Part shown: in pieces, positions 1-8,211 of the stretch
Layout of the letters: each line of letters starts with the position of its first letter
Numbering within the stretch: position 1 is the first letter of the stretch
Assembly (NCBI GenBank): GCA_942493215.1
Contig: OW818670.1
Coordinates: forward strand, 186,001 to 250,000
Source: G942493215 sp942493215
GTDB lineage: Bacteria; Bacillota_I; Bacilli_A; RF39; UBA660
Reading direction: 5' to 3'
DNA: 64,000 nt
The notes under the pieces: generated by a model
The model's database searches: none
What the model was told of the DNA's origin: nothing
The model's input: the letters and a program-made list of their open reading frames with translations, nothing else
Translations under genes and position numbers: made by a program

Positions 1-378
1 ATCTAAAGTGGCTTCTAAACTCATATCGTATGACTTAACTCTAGATAATTGATTTTTAATTACATGTCTAATACATGGTTTTAAATAAGATCTAAAGGTT
101 ATTCCTATCTCAAAATCAAAGTTTTCAATAGCTCTAACGATAGCAAATACCCCTTCACTAACCAAATCCTCATCACTTACCGTGGCATTATTATCATATC
201 CAAAATAAGTATGTATCAAAGTTGTTATTATTCTTATATTATGCACTATTAATATATTTCTAGCATTTAGATCACCATTTTTTGCTAAATAAAGATATTT
301 TATGGTATCTTCCTCGGAAAGTAATGGTGGTAAATCAAGGCCATCAAAAACATAATTTATTTTTCTATTAGAATACAT
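1..378 (-). CDS. Sigma-70 family factor, sporulation type (3' part outside window)
   Basis: A minus-strand frame opens with ATG at 378 and stays open for 126 codons to the window edge, so only the N-terminal part is seen. About residues 17-110 look like sigma-70 region 2 of the sigma-E/G/K group: an NGDLNARNILIVHN helix, then DEDLVSEGVFAIVRAIENFD, then an F-x-S-Y-L-x-P-C-I-R segment like the core-binding/-10 recognition helix. An AGAGGAAG ribosome-binding site lies about 8 bases before the ATG. Region 4 would lie beyond the window. A second, clearly different sigma gene sits at 1791-2507. By family it would direct RNA polymerase to a stage-specific promoter set. Sigma-E, sigma-G and sigma-K cannot be told apart from this fragment, and it is more divergent than the second one. 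Confidence 0.8.
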   Translation of the reverse strand, partial: MYSNRKINYVFDGLDLPPLLSEEDTIKYLYLAKNGDLNARNILIVHNIRIITTLIHTYFGYDNNATVSDEDLVSEGVFAIVRAIENFDFEIGITFRSYLKPCIRHVIKNQLSRVKSYDMSLEATLD

Positions 379-511
379 ACAGCATACTTCCTCTTCTTGT
401 TTTTCTAATTTTATTGATAATAAAAGTTAATAGTTGGTTATTATAGCACAAAATTAGCATTTTATCCAACAAATTATATAATTAATTATGCCTATATTCT
501 TAATATAAAAA

Positions 512-540
512 AATTATGTAAGTTATTAGCTTACATAATT
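512..540 (-). terminator. Rho-independent terminator of the 539-1663 gene
   Basis: An 11-bp inverted repeat (512-522 with 530-540, 7-base loop) overlaps the stop codon. Read on the minus strand it is followed by a run of T. Confidence 0.8.
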
Positions 541-1663
541 AAATACTTTTACCAATAGTTCTCTTTTTTAAAAGATGATTACTTATACATTTTGTTGTAA
601 TAATAGTTCTTTGAGTTCTAAAACACCAGTTGTCACCATCATCAAAAACATCTATCTTTGCGTAAAAAGGTTCAAGAAAAAACTGTCCCTTCATTTCATT
701 TGGCTCAATGTAAGCTATACCAAAGAAACTGTGGTTTGATCCATCACGAGCTGGTCTTTCAATTAATGCCATTTCTTTATCTGCTACTAAAGTAATATTT
801 TTATATTTTGCCGGTATAATGTTATCTAAAGTAGCTCTTCCTTGCAAATCTAACACTAATCTTGATAAACCACAAGTATTTTCATCATTTGCTAATTTAT
901 GTTTTATGAGATTATTTTCATAAATAATAAATTCGGAGAAAATATCTCCAATATTCATAGTGTTTGGTGTAACAACTAATGGTCTTATCTCTCCATCGAT
1001 TTTTTTAAATAAACAAATAATTATGATTTGATTATCAACAACTAATAATCTAACCGAATAATTAATTAAATATGTAGTATTATCATTAAATAGTATTCTT
1101 CCATAAGTATCTATAACTACCAATTGAGCTAATTCTTCATTAATTTTCTTCCAACCTATATAAATATTTGCCGTTTTATCATATTCTAATAAGTCCAGTC
1201 TTAAAGTAGCTATCTTAGCATTATTAGAATCAAAAATATCTTGCTTACCATTTGCATCAATTCCAATTGGTATGATTAAATGATTTTTACCTTTAGCAAC
1301 ACAAATATCATCATATTCTTTTGAAGAATAAGAAATTTTTGGTTCATTAGTTAGATTACAAATAACTAATCTAAATCCCATGTGCTCATTTGTTTTTTTC
1401 CCAACCTTAAATCGTAAATATAAAGGATAACCCTGCTCAATAGGTAATAACTCAACAGTGTCACACTTTATTTTAAATAAGCATTTCTTTTGAAAATAAA
1501 CCAACTTTATAGTTTGTCCATCTACTACTCTAGTTTCAACATAGTATTTCACTATCATACCACTATGAAAAGCACATTTTTTTTCTTCTATTTGACGAAT
1601 TATTTTTTCTTTAGTAATTGGCTCAAAACTAATTGATTCTTCAGTGTAATTTTTTACTTCCAT
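539..1663 (-). CDS. Hypothetical protein, 374 aa
   Basis: I do not recognise this protein. It has no signal peptide or membrane segment and looks like a soluble, beta-rich cytoplasmic protein with alternating hydrophobic and charged stretches, for example around LVVDNQIIIICLFKK near residue 210. The start follows a GGTGG-type ribosome-binding site, and a near-consensus promoter lies at 1733-1761. The gene is monocistronic with its own terminator, and it lies between two sporulation-type sigma genes on the same strand. A role linked to those regulators is only suggested by position. Its length, clean start and dedicated promoter make it a real gene. Confidence 0.75.
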   Translation of the reverse strand: MEVKNYTEESISFEPITKEKIIRQIEEKKCAFHSGMIVKYYVETRVVDGQTIKLVYFQKKCLFKIKCDTVELLPIEQGYPLYLRFKVGKKTNEHMGFRLVICNLTNEPKISYSSKEYDDICVAKGKNHLIIPIGIDANGKQDIFDSNNAKIATLRLDLLEYDKTANIYIGWKKINEELAQLVVIDTYGRILFNDNTTYLINYSVRLLVVDNQIIIICLFKKIDGEIRPLVVTPNTMNIGDIFSEFIIYENNLIKHKLANDENTCGLSRLVLDLQGRATLDNIIPAKYKNITLVADKEMALIERPARDGSNHSFFGIAYIEPNEMKGQFFLEPFYAKIDVFDDGDNWCFRTQRTIITTKCISNHLLKKRTIGKSI

Positions 1664-1732
1664 AAACCACCAACTTTATTATATCTTAATACCGAGTTGA
1701 TAACTTTTTAATCATTTGTTTCTTCAATGAGA

Positions 1733-1761
1733 ATAATAACACTAACATATCTGAAAGTCAA
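1733..1761 (-). promoter_or_regulatory. Sigma-A-type promoter for the 539-1663 gene
   Basis: On the minus strand TTGACT (1756-1761), a 17-bp spacer and TATTAT (1733-1738) give near-consensus boxes about 70 bases before the start codon. Confidence 0.75.
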
Positions 1762-1790
1762 TATAAGTTATATTAATAAAAGATTGCTAT

Positions 1791-2507
1791 CTAAACAACT
1801 TTTTGTTCACAAACCTCTTTATCATTAACTTCTGATTTTCCATTATAACCAAGATGATTTTCCATCTTAAATAAATAATCCTTAATCTGTATTAAAGCTG
1901 AGGCCTCTATTCTACTTACAGTTGATTGAGAACGATTCATTATAACGCCAATCTCTTTTTGAGATAATGGTTCATTATCTTCAAAACCATTACGCATACT
2001 AACAACCTGATGTTCTTTGGCAGTAAGAAAAAATAAAGCTTTTCTAATCTCCTCATATAATTCATATTCATTATAAGCCTCTTCAATATTACAATCATCA
2101 CATAATGTATCTAATAAAGATAATGCATTACCATTATAATAAACCATTTTATTTACACTAATGGTACGATGCCTTTTATTTTTTCTTAATTCCATAAATA
2201 TTTCATTTTTTATACATGTCTTAGCATAAGAAACAAAATTAACTCCCCTGTCTAATTTAAAAGAATTTAATGCTTTAAACATTCCTAATATTCCAATACT
2301 AATTAAATCATCCATATCAAGACCAGGAATAGGCTTAATTTTTAACTTCTCTACTACTAAGTTTATAACAAATAAAGTATAATGCTCTTTAAGTTTATTT
2401 CTAGCATATTCATCACCAATACTAGCTAATTGAAAATAGTATTTTTTTTCAGCAGCTGATAATTGTTTTATTTCTTTACTATAATAATTAATACTATTTA
2501 CTTTCAT
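1791..2507 (-). CDS. RNA polymerase sigma factor, sigma-E/sigma-K-like
   Basis: A full-length 238-residue sigma-70 factor. Region 2 covers about residues 35-115 and includes DMDDLISIGILGMFKALNSF and the C-I-K-N-E-I-F-M-E-L-R helix, which closely resembles the ENEILMxLR helix of sporulation sigma-E and sigma-K. Region 4 covers about residues 165-215, with LTAKEHQVVSMRNG and the helix-turn-helix LSQKEIGVIMNRSQSTVSRI. The ATG follows a GGGAGA ribosome-binding site. No long pro-sequence is visible, so if it is sigma-K it carries at most a short one. By family it recruits RNA polymerase to mother-cell sporulation promoters, and sigma-E-like promoter matches occur in this window before yabP and yabG. 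Whether it is sigma-E or sigma-K is not settled. Confidence 0.88.
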   Translation of the reverse strand: MKVNSINYYSKEIKQLSAAEKKYYFQLASIGDEYARNKLKEHYTLFVINLVVEKLKIKPIPGLDMDDLISIGILGMFKALNSFKLDRGVNFVSYAKTCIKNEIFMELRKNKRHRTISVNKMVYYNGNALSLLDTLCDDCNIEEAYNEYELYEEIRKALFFLTAKEHQVVSMRNGFEDNEPLSQKEIGVIMNRSQSTVSRIEASALIQIKDYLFKMENHLGYNGKSEVNDKEVCEQKVV

Positions 2508-2577
2508 ACTTTTTCTCCCGTTGTTTTTGACTTTAATTTTAAATTAAAAAAGGTCCTAATTCATTAAAAGTGCTATT

Positions 2578-2586
2578 ATTATAACA
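2578..2586 (-). promoter_or_regulatory. Extended -10 promoter for the sigma gene
   Basis: TGT-TATAAT is read on the minus strand about 70 bases upstream of the start. The -35 is poor. The element lies right beside the terminator of the upstream small gene. Confidence 0.45.
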
Positions 2587-2593
2587 CTAAAAA

Positions 2594-2624
2594 ACAATAA
2601 ATGAATAATTTTTTCATTTATTGT
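2594..2624 (-). terminator. Terminator of the 2650-2814 small gene
   Basis: A perfect 12-bp stem (2594-2605 with 2613-2624) and a 7-base loop, followed by TTTTTT on the minus strand. Confidence 0.8.
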
Positions 2625-2649
2625 GAAAAAATAATCATTAGATTATTTT

Positions 2650-2814
2650 TTAGCATACATTAGTATCAGTATATTTGTCTTCTATAATTTTAGGGTTATG
2701 GCCATTAATTTTTGAATAAGCCATACAATAAGTTAAACCTAGTAATAAAACATTAGTTAAACATAAAAAGACGATTATTCCTCTTCTCATATATTTCTTT
2801 TTTTCATCTTCCAT
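2650..2814 (-). CDS. Small single-pass membrane protein, 54 aa
   Basis: A short frame of 54 codons starts at 2814 with a good ribosome-binding site (GGAAGTGAT) 4 bases before ATG. The protein is a charged N-terminus (MEDEKKKYMRRG), one hydrophobic helix of about residues 13-34 (IIVFLCLTNVLLLGLTYCM), and a polar tail ending in NVC. A strong hairpin terminator follows. The start signal, gene-like composition and terminator make it a real small gene. The Arg-rich flank before the helix suggests the N-terminus is cytoplasmic. Function unknown. It fills what would otherwise be a 376-base gap between the sigma gene and the acetyltransferase. Confidence 0.7.
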   Translation of the reverse strand: MEDEKKKYMRRGIIVFLCLTNVLLLGLTYCMAYSKINGHNPKIIEDKYTDTNVC

Positions 2815-2883
2815 ATTATCACTTCCTATATATAATTGTAGTATGTTTTAATTCAACATTTTTTATTCAAAAATTATATATTT

Positions 2884-3402
2884 TCAGTTACAATTTAATT
2901 GCTTGAAATAAATATCTCTTCGCCCTCTTTTAAAATCTTTTTGACCAATTTTGAGAAATTCATCTTTGAGAAAATTATTGATAGAATATATATTATCAGG
3001 ATGAATAGTAGCAACCGCATATTTACAACCTATATTTAAGGCATATTGATTTAAAACTTTTAGCATTTGATATTGTAAACCATTACCAATATATTTAGGA
3101 TTAACCATCATAGGCCCATAATCAGCTATAAGTCTAAAATCATAATTACTTATTTCTAACTTCATTGCTGAATGTTCTGTTGCTGGTATATACATCATTG
3201 AGCAAACTATTTCATCATTTAAATAATAGTTCCATATTTTACTATTATCTTTTAACATTTGTTTTAAATCATCTTCTGAAAAAACACCTAACCAATCAGG
3301 ATGTTCCATATTATCTCTAACCATTTTACTAAATATTAGATATTCATCTAGATTAATACTATCATCCTGACAAACAAGATCTGTTAAATATATTTTATCC
3401 AT
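2884..3402 (-). CDS. GNAT-family N-acetyltransferase
   Basis: A 172-residue protein with the layout of a GCN5-related acetyltransferase. The central beta strands near YGPMMVNPKYIGNGLQYQML carry the acetyl-CoA loop in the form x-x-G-x-G, followed by a helix and the ATIHPDNIYSINNFLKDEFL segment typical of motif B. GNAT enzymes move acetyl groups from acetyl-CoA to amines. The substrate cannot be read from sequence. It lies downstream of trxA on the same strand, but a terminator at 3457-3474 separates them, so it is probably only partly co-transcribed. Confidence 0.8.
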   Translation of the reverse strand: MDKIYLTDLVCQDDSINLDEYLIFSKMVRDNMEHPDWLGVFSEDDLKQMLKDNSKIWNYYLNDEIVCSMMYIPATEHSAMKLEISNYDFRLIADYGPMMVNPKYIGNGLQYQMLKVLNQYALNIGCKYAVATIHPDNIYSINNFLKDEFLKIGQKDFKRGRRDIYFKQLNCN

Positions 3403-3456
3403 TTTATAATTGGCCTCTTTTCTACTATAATTATAACACTTATTGTCTTAAGAAAA

Positions 3457-3474
3457 AAACACTATAAAGTGTTT
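3457..3474 (-). terminator. Terminator after trxA
   Basis: A 7-bp stem (3457-3463 with 3468-3474) with a 4-base loop followed by a T-run on the minus strand. Confidence 0.7.
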
Positions 3475-3792
3475 CTAATTTAAATGTTTATTAACAAAAC
3501 TTCTAATTGCTTGCTCATTAGCAAAGCCAACCATACTATCTAATAGACTGCCATTTTTAAATAGTATCATCGTTGGTATTGACATAACTTGATATTGCAT
3601 CGCTAACTGTCCATTTTCATCAACATTTACTTTAGCTATATCAAAGCCTGTTTCTTCTTTACTAATACTCTCTAATATAGGGGCGACCATTTTACATGGT
3701 CCACACCAATTAGCATAAAAATCAACTAATATTAACTTATCATTCTTTAAAACTTCTTTTTCAAAATTATTTTCATCAACATGTTTTAACAT
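3475..3792 (-). CDS. trxA: Thioredoxin
   Basis: A 105-residue protein of standard thioredoxin length. It has the redox-active WCGPC motif at residues 29-33 after the strand LILVDFYAN, the cis-proline strand SIPTMILFKNG near residue 75, and the conserved buried Asp in the first core strand. It reduces protein disulfides using electrons from thioredoxin reductase (not in this window). A GAGGAGGA ribosome-binding site precedes the ATG. It lies 47 bases downstream of an ArsR-type regulator whose promoter carries an operator-like palindrome, so expression is probably controlled by that repressor. This link between a thiol or metalloid sensor and a thioredoxin is an inference from gene order. Confidence 0.95.
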   Translation of the reverse strand: MLKHVDENNFEKEVLKNDKLILVDFYANWCGPCKMVAPILESISKEETGFDIAKVNVDENGQLAMQYQVMSIPTMILFKNGSLLDSMVGFANEQAIRSFVNKHLN

Positions 3793-3839
3793 TTTCTTTC
3801 CTCCTCTTTTTATGGACTTTGACAGATTGTAACATAAAA

Positions 3840-4118
3840 CTAATTTTTGGTTATCTCAAACTTTTTAATTATTTCTTCAATTTCTTTATTAGCAATGGAG
3901 TAATAGACCTCATTACCCACTTTTTTAGCGCTTATCATACCCATCGCCTTTAATTTAGCTAATTGCTGTGACACCACTGATTGTGATGTACAAGCACATG
4001 CTTGTAAACCTGTAACATTCTTTTCTTTGGTATGACATAAGCTTACTAAAATACAAAGTCTTACCTCATTGGATAAAACATCAAAAATAGTTGCTAAATC
4101 CTTTATATTCATCTTCAC
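3840..4118 (-). CDS. ArsR/SmtB-family transcriptional repressor
   Basis: A 92-residue winged-helix regulator. The recognition helix is at about residues 46-62 (SQSVVSQQLAKLKAMGMI), followed by the wing KKVGNEVYYSI. Before the recognition helix it has Cys-Ala-Cys, at the place where classic ArsR proteins carry the CxC arsenite/thiol-binding motif, and another Cys lies about 14 residues earlier. The start is probably GTG at 4118, 8 bases after GGAG; an ATG two codons later is the alternative. A palindrome overlaps its promoter, suggesting autorepression. It is followed by trxA and probably controls it. The inducer could be As(III), another metal, or a persulfide/oxidant. Confidence 0.85.
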   Translation of the reverse strand: MKMNIKDLATIFDVLSNEVRLCILVSLCHTKEKNVTGLQACACTSQSVVSQQLAKLKAMGMISAKKVGNEVYYSIANKEIEEIIKKFEITKN

Positions 4119-4134
4119 TATATCATCTCCATTA

Positions 4135-4165
4135 ATATATTATAATATTCTAATATATTTGTCAA
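4135..4165 (-). promoter_or_regulatory. Promoter and palindromic operator of the arsR-like/trxA operon
   Basis: TTGACA (4160-4165), a 17-bp spacer and TAATAT (4137-4142) on the minus strand form a strong promoter. The spacer and -10 are covered by a 24-bp palindrome (4135-4158) with 8-bp perfect arms (ATATATTA / TAATATAT) and one internal mismatched pair. This is the geometry expected of an ArsR/SmtB operator. Confidence 0.75.
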
Positions 4166-4187
4166 TAGTATAAGCCCAATTAATAAA

Positions 4188-4205
4188 AAAAGACATATGT
4201 CTTTT
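4188..4205 (-). terminator. Terminator of the 4208-5137 gene
   Basis: A palindromic stem (AAAAGAC...GTCTTTT) followed on the minus strand by a T-run, just after the stop codon. Confidence 0.75.
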
Positions 4206-4207
4206 CC

Positions 4208-5137
4208 CTATTCCGTAATATTATTGTATTTATTTTTTATTTCATCTATTCGGGAAAAACTAGAATGATTATTTACCATATCTTTATAGGCTTGTAAAAC
4301 CTCTTCTTTTAATGTTACACCATCTTGATTATAGATTGAACTATTAGGTAATATATCATCTCCCGTATAAATATTGAATAAATTATCATATTCTTTTTTG
4401 ACAATACTATCAGTAGAATATTTAGTCATATACCCATCATAAAGTAAAATTATTTTTTCAAAGTCCATCCAAGAAATAACTAGACTACCATCTTTATATA
4501 AATAATTACTATTAGTATACTTATAAATATTATTTTTTAGGATGCAATAATCTTTACTTGAATTATCTAACATATATTTATAAATGTTATATAAATAAGC
4601 ATAATTAACATCAATTGAATAAACATTTTCACTATTATCGATGTAGTAGTAATCTAATAATGGCATATTATAAACAATTATGGTGTATAAATTATAATCT
4701 ACTTTCTCTGATAAATCGGATAAGGTATTATTATAATCATAAGCCTGATTTAATAGTATCTTTTTAAAACCATCTATATCACTAGTAGTCATAATATCTT
4801 TATTAAGCATTTCTTTTTTGGCACTATCTACTTTATTTTTCATTGCTTTACCTAAAGTTGTTAAGGATTTTAAAACATTTTCTTTTGTTACTATTTGTTC
4901 ATTAGTAAGATTAGCATTAATATCAATATGATTAGTATCAATAAGATCCTTTACATAGGCTTTATTATTAAAAACCAAATCATCAATATTTTCTTTAGTA
5001 TAATCCGTATTACTAGTTTTAGTAGCACTATTAAAATTTATCCATTTATATTTTTGATTTAAATAATAACCACCACCAATAATAATTACAAGTAATAATA
5101 AGGATAAAAAAGTTTTAAATATACTGTTAGACTCCAT
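4208..5137 (-). CDS. Membrane-anchored hypothetical protein, 309 aa
   Basis: Not recognised. Residues 7-26 (IFKTFLSLLLLVIIIGGGYY) form one N-terminal membrane helix. The rest is a hydrophilic, Asn/Lys/Asp/Tyr-rich domain that should face outside, since no lipobox Cys follows the helix. Predicted helices around residues 85-140 (KSAKKEMLNKD-like charged segments) suggest an alpha-helical fold. An AAAGGAG ribosome-binding site precedes the ATG and a hairpin terminator follows. Its style (anchor, then polar low-complexity linker, then a globular domain) resembles the unrelated gene at 13339-14295. Function unknown. Confidence 0.7.
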   Translation of the reverse strand: MESNSIFKTFLSLLLLVIIIGGGYYLNQKYKWINFNSATKTSNTDYTKENIDDLVFNNKAYVKDLIDTNHIDINANLTNEQIVTKENVLKSLTTLGKAMKNKVDSAKKEMLNKDIMTTSDIDGFKKILLNQAYDYNNTLSDLSEKVDYNLYTIIVYNMPLLDYYYIDNSENVYSIDVNYAYLYNIYKYMLDNSSKDYCILKNNIYKYTNSNYLYKDGSLVISWMDFEKIILLYDGYMTKYSTDSIVKKEYDNLFNIYTGDDILPNSSIYNQDGVTLKEEVLQAYKDMVNNHSSFSRIDEIKNKYNNITE

Positions 5138-5232
5138 TTACTGCCAACTCCTTTATAACTATATTATACTGCATTTAAATACTTTAAAGAATTAATAAAA
5201 AGAATATTTTACATCTTTATGACAGTTAATAA

Positions 5233-5258
5233 AACCTAGATTGTTATAAATCTAGGTT
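5233..5258 (-). terminator. Probable terminator downstream of the PHP gene
   Basis: A 10-bp stem AACCTAGATT/AATCTAGGTT with a 6-base loop, followed on the minus strand by TTTTATTAA. The T-run is short, and the hairpin lies about 75 bases after the stop. Confidence 0.55.
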
Positions 5259-5333
5259 AATACTATATAATCTTTTGTAATTAAATACCTCTCATATCAG
5301 TTAATATACCCATTAAGTCAGATACGCTATATA

Positions 5334-6206
5334 CTAAGTATTATCTTTTTTTCTAAAATTATTTATCCATTCAAAATCATTAGGATCAATATTATCTTGG
5401 CGAATAATATTTTGTAATAATGTCCCATGAAAATCACTACCACCACTAATAAGTAGGTTATGTTGCCTACAAAAATCTAAATAGGCTTTTGTTTCTTCCT
5501 CTGTATGTAATAAATAATAACACTCAATCCCATCAATATCTGTACTACTGCATATATCATTTAAAAATTTCATTTTATCTTTAATCATTTTATATTGACC
5601 GGGATGCGCAAGAATTGCTACTCCTCCTGCTTCATGAATTTTAGCAACTGTTTCGGTAGCAGAAAATCCTAAACTTTCTTCGGATACAAAAAATGGACTA
5701 TCAGGATTAGAAAAGGCGTTACGATAAAGAGCACCTCTGTTTTCCATTATTTCAGGCCCTAATATTCTAATATTATAATCACAATATTTATTTAATAAAT
5801 CAAATAATGCGATACCAGCATATGTTCCAGGGCTAATATCTTCATCATCAAACTTTAATCCAAGCTCCCTTGCCACTTTTTTTCCTTGCTCAAAAGCTTC
5901 TTTTTGAAATTCCCATATTCGTTTATCTTTTTGATCAAAATAAGGTTTCAAATAATCTGCATCAATAAAATAGCCTAATATTTCAATAGGATATTCCTGA
6001 AAAGTGCATTTCACTTCCACTCCTGGTATTAAAATACCCGTATAATAATCACCAATATTTATACCTCTTAAAGATAAATAAGTATTAACATTATCATGAT
6101 CAGTAATAGAAGCAATTTTAATACCATTTTGTTCAATTTTCTTTAATAGTTCAATTGGTGTTAAAACACCATCAGAATTATTAGTATGCATATGTAAATT
6201 AATCAT
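5334..6206 (-). CDS. PHP-domain phosphoesterase
   Basis: A 290-residue PHP-domain protein of the TrpH/YciV type. Metal-ligand motifs are in the family order: HMHTNNSDG at residues 5-13, TDHDN near 37, GVEV near 64, AHPGQ near 200 and the C-terminal SGGSDFHG near 255. Related enzymes hydrolyse 3'-phosphoadenosine-5'-phosphate-type nucleotides or degrade short RNA from the 5' end, with a trinuclear metal site. Substrate not determined here. It has a good AGGAAGTGAT ribosome-binding site and its own terminator. It heads a minus-strand group of small enzymes with unrelated predicted functions. Confidence 0.85.
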   Translation of the reverse strand: MINLHMHTNNSDGVLTPIELLKKIEQNGIKIASITDHDNVNTYLSLRGINIGDYYTGILIPGVEVKCTFQEYPIEILGYFIDADYLKPYFDQKDKRIWEFQKEAFEQGKKVARELGLKFDDEDISPGTYAGIALFDLLNKYCDYNIRILGPEIMENRGALYRNAFSNPDSPFFVSEESLGFSATETVAKIHEAGGVAILAHPGQYKMIKDKMKFLNDICSSTDIDGIECYYLLHTEEETKAYLDFCRQHNLLISGGSDFHGTLLQNIIRQDNIDPNDFEWINNFRKKDNT

Positions 6207-6237
6207 ATCATCACTTCCTATTTGATTATAACAGTAT

Positions 6238-6267
6238 AAAAAGTAATTTACAATGTAAATTACTTTT
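6238..6267 (-). terminator. Terminator of the GyrI-like gene
   Basis: A 13-bp perfect stem with a 3-base loop followed by a T-run on the minus strand. It overlaps the last codons of the gene at 6260. Confidence 0.8.
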
Positions 6268-6883
6268 TACTAACTAAATATCTTAATACTGTTTTTAATT
6301 TAGTAGGATCAGCTTTTCTGGCATCAGAAAGATAGATTTCTCGATGTCTTAATGTCTTAATAACTAAATTATTATCATTAATAAACTTTTTCATTTGTTC
6401 AAAAGTTTTAGATTCACTATCATAAGAACCAATATGTAACATTTGAACAACTAATCCTTCTTCCATATTCTCTAATCTTACTGCATTAAATAAAGGACTA
6501 TCATTCTTCTTTTTAACTAATTCTATCGCTTTATTAAATACATCAGGCGTAACAAAACAGGGTTGTCTAATCATAATTGTATATAGTAATTCATCTTTAT
6601 TTAAAGTAGTACTTTTTTTGCCTTCTTCTGTTAAATCCCATAAACCTTCTAAAGGATATACTTGATAATCAAAATAACCATCAGGAGTATAACCTTTTCT
6701 TGGCATCATTTTAATCGTATAAGATAATTGATATAATACTTCTACTCTTTTACCAAAATCAGGATTATTAGGATTACCTTCTCCATTTATCATTAAGAAT
6801 TGGAATGAGGGAATCGTTACTAATTCAGGTTTTTCTTTAGGTAAATAAAACTGTTTTTCAACTTTCTTCCATTCCTGTTTCAT
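6260..6883 (-). CDS. GyrI-like small-molecule-binding domain protein
   Basis: A 207-residue protein resembling the stand-alone GyrI-like domain proteins. It begins with a short basic/aromatic N-terminus (MKQEWKKVEKQFYLPK), then the strand FQFLMINGEGNPNNPDFGKR that opens this fold, a central PLEGLWDL segment, and a C-terminal LRHREIYLSDARKADPTKLKT typical of the family. GyrI-like domains bind amphipathic or cationic small molecules, often as the sensor part of MerR/AraC regulators. Here no DNA-binding domain is present. An AAAGGAGA ribosome-binding site precedes ATG. It is 14 bases from the phosphatase gene upstream, so the genes from 8180 down to 6260 look like one operon. Confidence 0.8.
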   Translation of the reverse strand: MKQEWKKVEKQFYLPKEKPELVTIPSFQFLMINGEGNPNNPDFGKRVEVLYQLSYTIKMMPRKGYTPDGYFDYQVYPLEGLWDLTEEGKKSTTLNKDELLYTIMIRQPCFVTPDVFNKAIELVKKKNDSPLFNAVRLENMEEGLVVQMLHIGSYDSESKTFEQMKKFINDNNLVIKTLRHREIYLSDARKADPTKLKTVLRYLVSKK

Positions 6884-6897
6884 ATTGTCTCCTTTAA

Positions 6898-7611
6898 CTA
6901 TAATCCAAAAAAAGTACTAGCAATAAGATTTTTATCAGGATAATTAGCATTATGCATTGTCTGTTCAAATTTAGAACGATCATAAGTAACTTCTTTTTTC
7001 TCAATCCTATAATCATTATCATTAATTGTTAATATCACATAATGTGTTAGATTGTTTATTGTACAACCACTACTACCAACATCATAGCCCTTTTTTGAGT
7101 CACCATCTATTACCAATTCACTATGCTCATGACCAAAAAAGATGATATCACATTCTTCTGACTTGATTATTTCTTTAATTAAGCCATCTCTTAATATTTC
7201 CAGTGAATGAAAAGGATAACCATCCGTCGAATCTTTATTAATTAAAAAATGCTTGAAACCAATAAGATAATTATTTATCTTTAAATTATATTCAAGATTA
7301 CATTTTAATAAATACTCTCTATGTTTATTATCTAAATTACTAGCCACCCATCTTTGATGTTCCTTTTGACGATCTGATAATTCATCATCAACTTGTATAC
7401 CCTCAATAAAGTATAACTCATGATTACCAAATAACATTCGAATATTATTGTTAATAATCAAATCTAAACATTCCCTAGGATTAGGACCAATAGCTAGAAC
7501 ATCACCTAAACATATTACTTCATCAAACTTATTTTTATTAATATCATTTATAATAGCTTCTAAGGCCTGAAAATTAGAATGAATATCGGAAAATATTGCC
7601 ACTTTATACAT
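6898..7611 (-). CDS. Calcineurin-like metallophosphoesterase
   Basis: A 237-residue calcineurin-like phosphoesterase. The five metal-binding motifs are visible: FSDIHSN (D9, H11), GDVLAIGPNP near 37, GNHELYF near 63, a His in FKHFLI near 120, and FFGHEHSE near 155. It is closest to the bacterial YfcE/DiaA-like group that acts on phosphodiesters or phosphoproteins. Substrate not predictable. An AGGTGAT ribosome-binding site precedes ATG. Close spacing (14 bases) to the P-loop gene upstream suggests co-transcription. Confidence 0.88.
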   Translation of the reverse strand: MYKVAIFSDIHSNFQALEAIINDINKNKFDEVICLGDVLAIGPNPRECLDLIINNNIRMLFGNHELYFIEGIQVDDELSDRQKEHQRWVASNLDNKHREYLLKCNLEYNLKINNYLIGFKHFLINKDSTDGYPFHSLEILRDGLIKEIIKSEECDIIFFGHEHSELVIDGDSKKGYDVGSSGCTINNLTHYVILTINDNDYRIEKKEVTYDRSKFEQTMHNANYPDKNLIASTFFGL

Positions 7612-7625
7612 CTTATCACCTACTA

Positions 7626-8180
7626 TTAAAAATTTCTAACATTATTATCATACTCTTGAAAAGAAGATATTCTAAAACCATCCGTCGAATCAATGGCTAT
7701 GACTTTCATATTTTTTAAACCCTTTACTAATAAAGCTGTTTTATACATATGATCATACCAATCATCAATATTATCATCTTCTTCAGTAAACCATTCTTTC
7801 TTCTTCCCTCGCTCAAATATAGTTTCTAAATCACTAAATAAGAATATTACTTCATAATCAATATTAGGTAGTCTCTCAATTAATCTTCCAACTAGATTAT
7901 TATCAAAATCAACATTCTGACCCTTTATTAACATAATAGTATTATTATTTCTATTATTTTCTTCTATTACCCGATCAATAATTTCTACTCTTCTATCACC
8001 AATTGGATCATTTTCGCTTTGTTTTATATAATCAATGCTTTCTTGAATTGCCAAAATATGATGGTTAATCCACCCTAATTCGGTAAGCAGGTTAACGTCA
8101 TCTTTAGTAACCATTCTTTTGATAAAAGTACTTTTACCAGCAGCTGAACACCCAAATACCCATACTACCTTATTACTCAT
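7626..8180 (-). CDS. P-loop NTPase / kinase-like protein
   Basis: A 184-residue protein with a Walker A P-loop GCSAAGKST at residues 10-18 and an FLFSDLETIFERGKKKEWF segment resembling the LID region of nucleoside or small-molecule kinases. It is shorter than most named kinases and I cannot assign a substrate. It uses the same AGGTGAT start signal as its neighbour and probably forms an operon with the phosphatase and GyrI-like genes. A nucleotide kinase role is an inference from the fold. Confidence 0.7.
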   Translation of the reverse strand: MSNKVVWVFGCSAAGKSTFIKRMVTKDDVNLLTELGWINHHILAIQESIDYIKQSENDPIGDRRVEIIDRVIEENNRNNNTIMLIKGQNVDFDNNLVGRLIERLPNIDYEVIFLFSDLETIFERGKKKEWFTEEDDNIDDWYDHMYKTALLVKGLKNMKVIAIDSTDGFRISSFQEYDNNVRNF

Positions 8181-8211
8181 AATATCACCTACTGTAATAA
8201 TAACATAATTA

